A stretch of 64,000 bases of DNA, from positions 682,001-746,000 of the forward strand of contig NZ_JALGBZ010000002.1 of NCBI RefSeq assembly GCF_023757625.1, given 5' to 3'. The stretch comes from Halomonas sp. S3-1-1 (GTDB taxonomy: Bacteria > Pseudomonadota > Gammaproteobacteria > Pseudomonadales > Halomonadaceae). This document shows, piece after piece, positions 62,429-64,000 of this stretch (within the stretch, counting starts at the first letter, position 1; each line of letters starts with the position of its first letter). A program made the translations under genes and the position numbers. Under the pieces are notes generated by a model. That model saw only the letters and a list, made by a program, of their open reading frames with translations, was not told where the DNA came from and did not search any database.

Positions 62429-64000
62429 TCTTGCTCCTGCGGTTCTGGGGCTGCCTTGTTCCATTCGCTACTCATACCGCGCCCGACTGCTCGCTCGAAC
62501 AAGGCAGAGCCCAGTTCGTGCGCCTTTAGATCGACCGGGGAGCCATGTACAGGGCTCTTTCGCTCGGTCGACCATATCATGTAGGGCGTTTCACCCCTAG
62601 GGTCGCCAAAATGAGCGTAGGCCTCGGGTAAAATGGGCACGTGGTCACCGTAAAAGGCCAACAGGCCCGCGCGTGGGGCGCGAGTAAGCGACGCCTTTAG
62701 CTGCTCGATCATCGTGTCCGCTTCGCTCAAGTGCTTCAAGTAGACCGCAAGGTCGCGCAAATGAGTGGCCAGCGGCCAGCGAGCGGCAGGCAGCAGTTTG
62801 GCGGCACTTGGCTCGTTGGGCGCTTCCAAGTGTAGCGGCCCGTGATTTTCCATGGTCATGACGAAGATAAATAGCGGCCTATTATCGTCATCTTCGAGCA
62901 GACGTCCAACCTTTCGTGCAACGGCCAGGTCGCCGGTGTACTGACCGAGCTTGTCCTCGGTGGTGAAGTCGCTGACGTCGATGAAGGTTTCGAAACCGAG
63001 ATTGGGAAATACTCGGTCGCGCTTATAGAAGGTGGAATGGTAAGGGTGTACGCAAATCGTGCGATAGCCGCAGGCCTTGAACGCCGAGGCGAGACTGGGA
63101 AGACCCTGGCGGGCGAGCGTATGGTAGGGGTTGAACTGGCGTGCCCCCCAGGCGCTAGCGGGCAGGCCCGTTAGCACGGCGCATTCGGTGCGTACGGTGT
63201 TGGCGCCCCAAGCCGGTACGCGTAGCGCTCCTTGCTGCAACGCTTGGGCTTGGGTTTCGTCGAAGTGGCTCAGCACCTCTTGAGGGATCTCGCCGCACCA
63301 AGGCCTGGGATCGAAAAATGATTCAGACTGCACTAACACTACGTGAGGGCATTCTGGCTGAGCGCGGCGATTTATCGGCCGTTGATTGAACGGCGCCTGC
63401 GTCGAGGTAGGGGGCTGAGAGCGAAATAGCGCGACGCCGTATAGCCATAGGCTGGTAAAGAGCCCGAAGGCGTGCATGTCTGCTTCGGGTGCAAAGGTGG
63501 GAGGTGGGCACTGTTTCAATCCCCATACCACCAAAAACGCACCGGCTACCGTGAGAATTAGCAGTGGAGTCAGTACCGCCAGCGCGCTCGCACGGCTGAC
63601 AAGCGGGAGCTCGAAATACCAAAACGCGGCGATGGCCAGCGCCCCGGCGGTGCTTGCGGCAATGGCAAGGCCGATGCCGAAAAAGGGCACATAGAGGCGC
63701 GGATGACGTATCGCATCCCAAAAGTACTCGAAATCATGGCAGATGAAAGGTTCCTTGAGCGTGCGCGACTTGGTGTTGCTGGACTGTACGACCACCAGCG
63801 TCAGCGACAGCGCAAGCACGACGGCAAACCAGGGGCGCTGGAGCGCCAGGCTGAAAATGCCGAAGAGCAGACACCAGCTACCCACATGAACGCCGTTGAA
63901 CGCTAGCGAGCGCTTGAGAAAATAGGTGGGCCGCGGGCGCAGGCAGGCTTCCATGACGAAGCTTGCGACCAATCCCATCAAAAAGGGCGCCCATAGCGCC
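62425..64000 (-). CDS. LTA-synthase-like sulfatase-superfamily membrane protein (5' partial)
   Basis: At least 525 residues; the frame stays open to the right edge of the window, so the true start is outside. Hydrophobic spans occupy the N-terminal 150 residues (for example LFGIFSLALQRPWFAVVLAL and the next two). A periplasmic alkaline-phosphatase-like domain follows: VVLVQSESFFDPR (metal site), a NTVRTECAVLTGLP segment with the probable Thr nucleophile, ENHGPLH and FYGDHVPILPEAY. Relatives include LTA synthase and OpgB/MdoB, which transfer phosphoglycerol-type groups. Its stop overlaps the PKS ATG by 4 bases, so it heads this operon or is near its head. A similar protein is found near rkpA/rkpG in rhizobia as I recall; treat that as unverified. 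Confidence 0.85.
   Translation of the reverse strand, partial: ALWAPFLMGLVASFVMEACLRPRPTYFLKRSLAFNGVHVGSWCLLFGIFSLALQRPWFAVVLALSLTLVVVQSSNTKSRTLKEPFICHDFEYFWDAIRHPRLYVPFFGIGLAIAASTAGALAIAAFWYFELPLVSRASALAVLTPLLILTVAGAFLVVWGLKQCPPPTFAPEADMHAFGLFTSLWLYGVALFRSQPPTSTQAPFNQRPINRRAQPECPHVVLVQSESFFDPRPWCGEIPQEVLSHFDETQAQALQQGALRVPAWGANTVRTECAVLTGLPASAWGARQFNPYHTLARQGLPSLASAFKACGYRTICVHPYHSTFYKRDRVFPNLGFETFIDVSDFTTEDKLGQYTGDLAVARKVGRLLEDDDNRPLFIFVMTMENHGPLHLEAPNEPSAAKLLPAARWPLATHLRDLAVYLKHLSEADTMIEQLKASLTRAPRAGLLAFYGDHVPILPEAYAHFGDPRGETPYMIWSTERKSPVHGSPVDLKAHELGSALFERAVGRGMSSEWNKAAPEPQEQE

Overview
This window looks like a capsule or exopolysaccharide locus of a Gram-negative gammaproteobacterium, most likely a Halomonas-type halophile. 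Support: trimeric-porin genes, an ABC-transporter (group 2/KPS-like) capsule export set, an RfaH gene with an ops element, and moderately GC-rich coding sequence. The genus is an inference; the capsule assignment is strong.

Layout. 1-1365: the end of one porin gene and a complete second porin, whose promoter carries Zur-like and Fur-like operators. 1365-8486: a leader with an ops element, then an outer-membrane lipoprotein, a KpsD-like exporter, KpsM, KpsE, an unexpected metallo-beta-lactamase/beta-CASP protein, and KpsT. 8506-12791: the dTDP-L-rhamnose genes rmlB, rmlD, rmlA, rmlC, broken up by a small GxxExxY nuclease cassette and related repeats. 12844-15783: a small repeat protein, wecB and wecC (UDP-ManNAcA). 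15915-28864: the AT-richer, probably serotype-specific core: a giant protein with four glycosyltransferase domains, a DUF6270 protein, an aldolase/KdsB-like/HAD trio that could make a CMP-activated ulosonic-type sugar, and a heparinase-FkbM fusion. 29024-31584: a decayed glmS interrupted by an IS3-family element. 31832-49155: glmM, ugd and a series of multidomain glycosyltransferases and modification proteins, several sharing a WYL..YPDV / HY...G..EGR repeat. 49475-53165: pgm, galU and a phytanoyl-CoA-dioxygenase-like gene.

53200-64000 is on the minus strand: an LTA-synthase-like protein (running off the right edge), a 2458-residue reducing polyketide synthase, an alpha-oxoamine synthase and rfaH, each overlapping the next by 4 bases. 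This resembles the rhizobial rkpA/rkpG capsule-lipid genes and could make an amino-ketone (sphingoid-like) lipid, while RfaH from the same operon would act on the ops element at the head of the capsule operon.

Three families of short repeats run through the locus: degenerate 7-bp repeat tracts, which also invade rmlB and rmlD in frame and supply the start regions of some genes; CACGGA inverted repeats linked to the GxxExxY gene; and REP-like palindromes with a GTAGGAGC head. Precursor supply (rml, wecBC, ugd, glmM, pgm, galU), assembly (glycosyltransferases), modification (heparinase-FkbM, AlgX/J-like, dioxygenase) and export (kps) are all present. No kpsC, kpsS, kpsF or kpsU was seen in the window.
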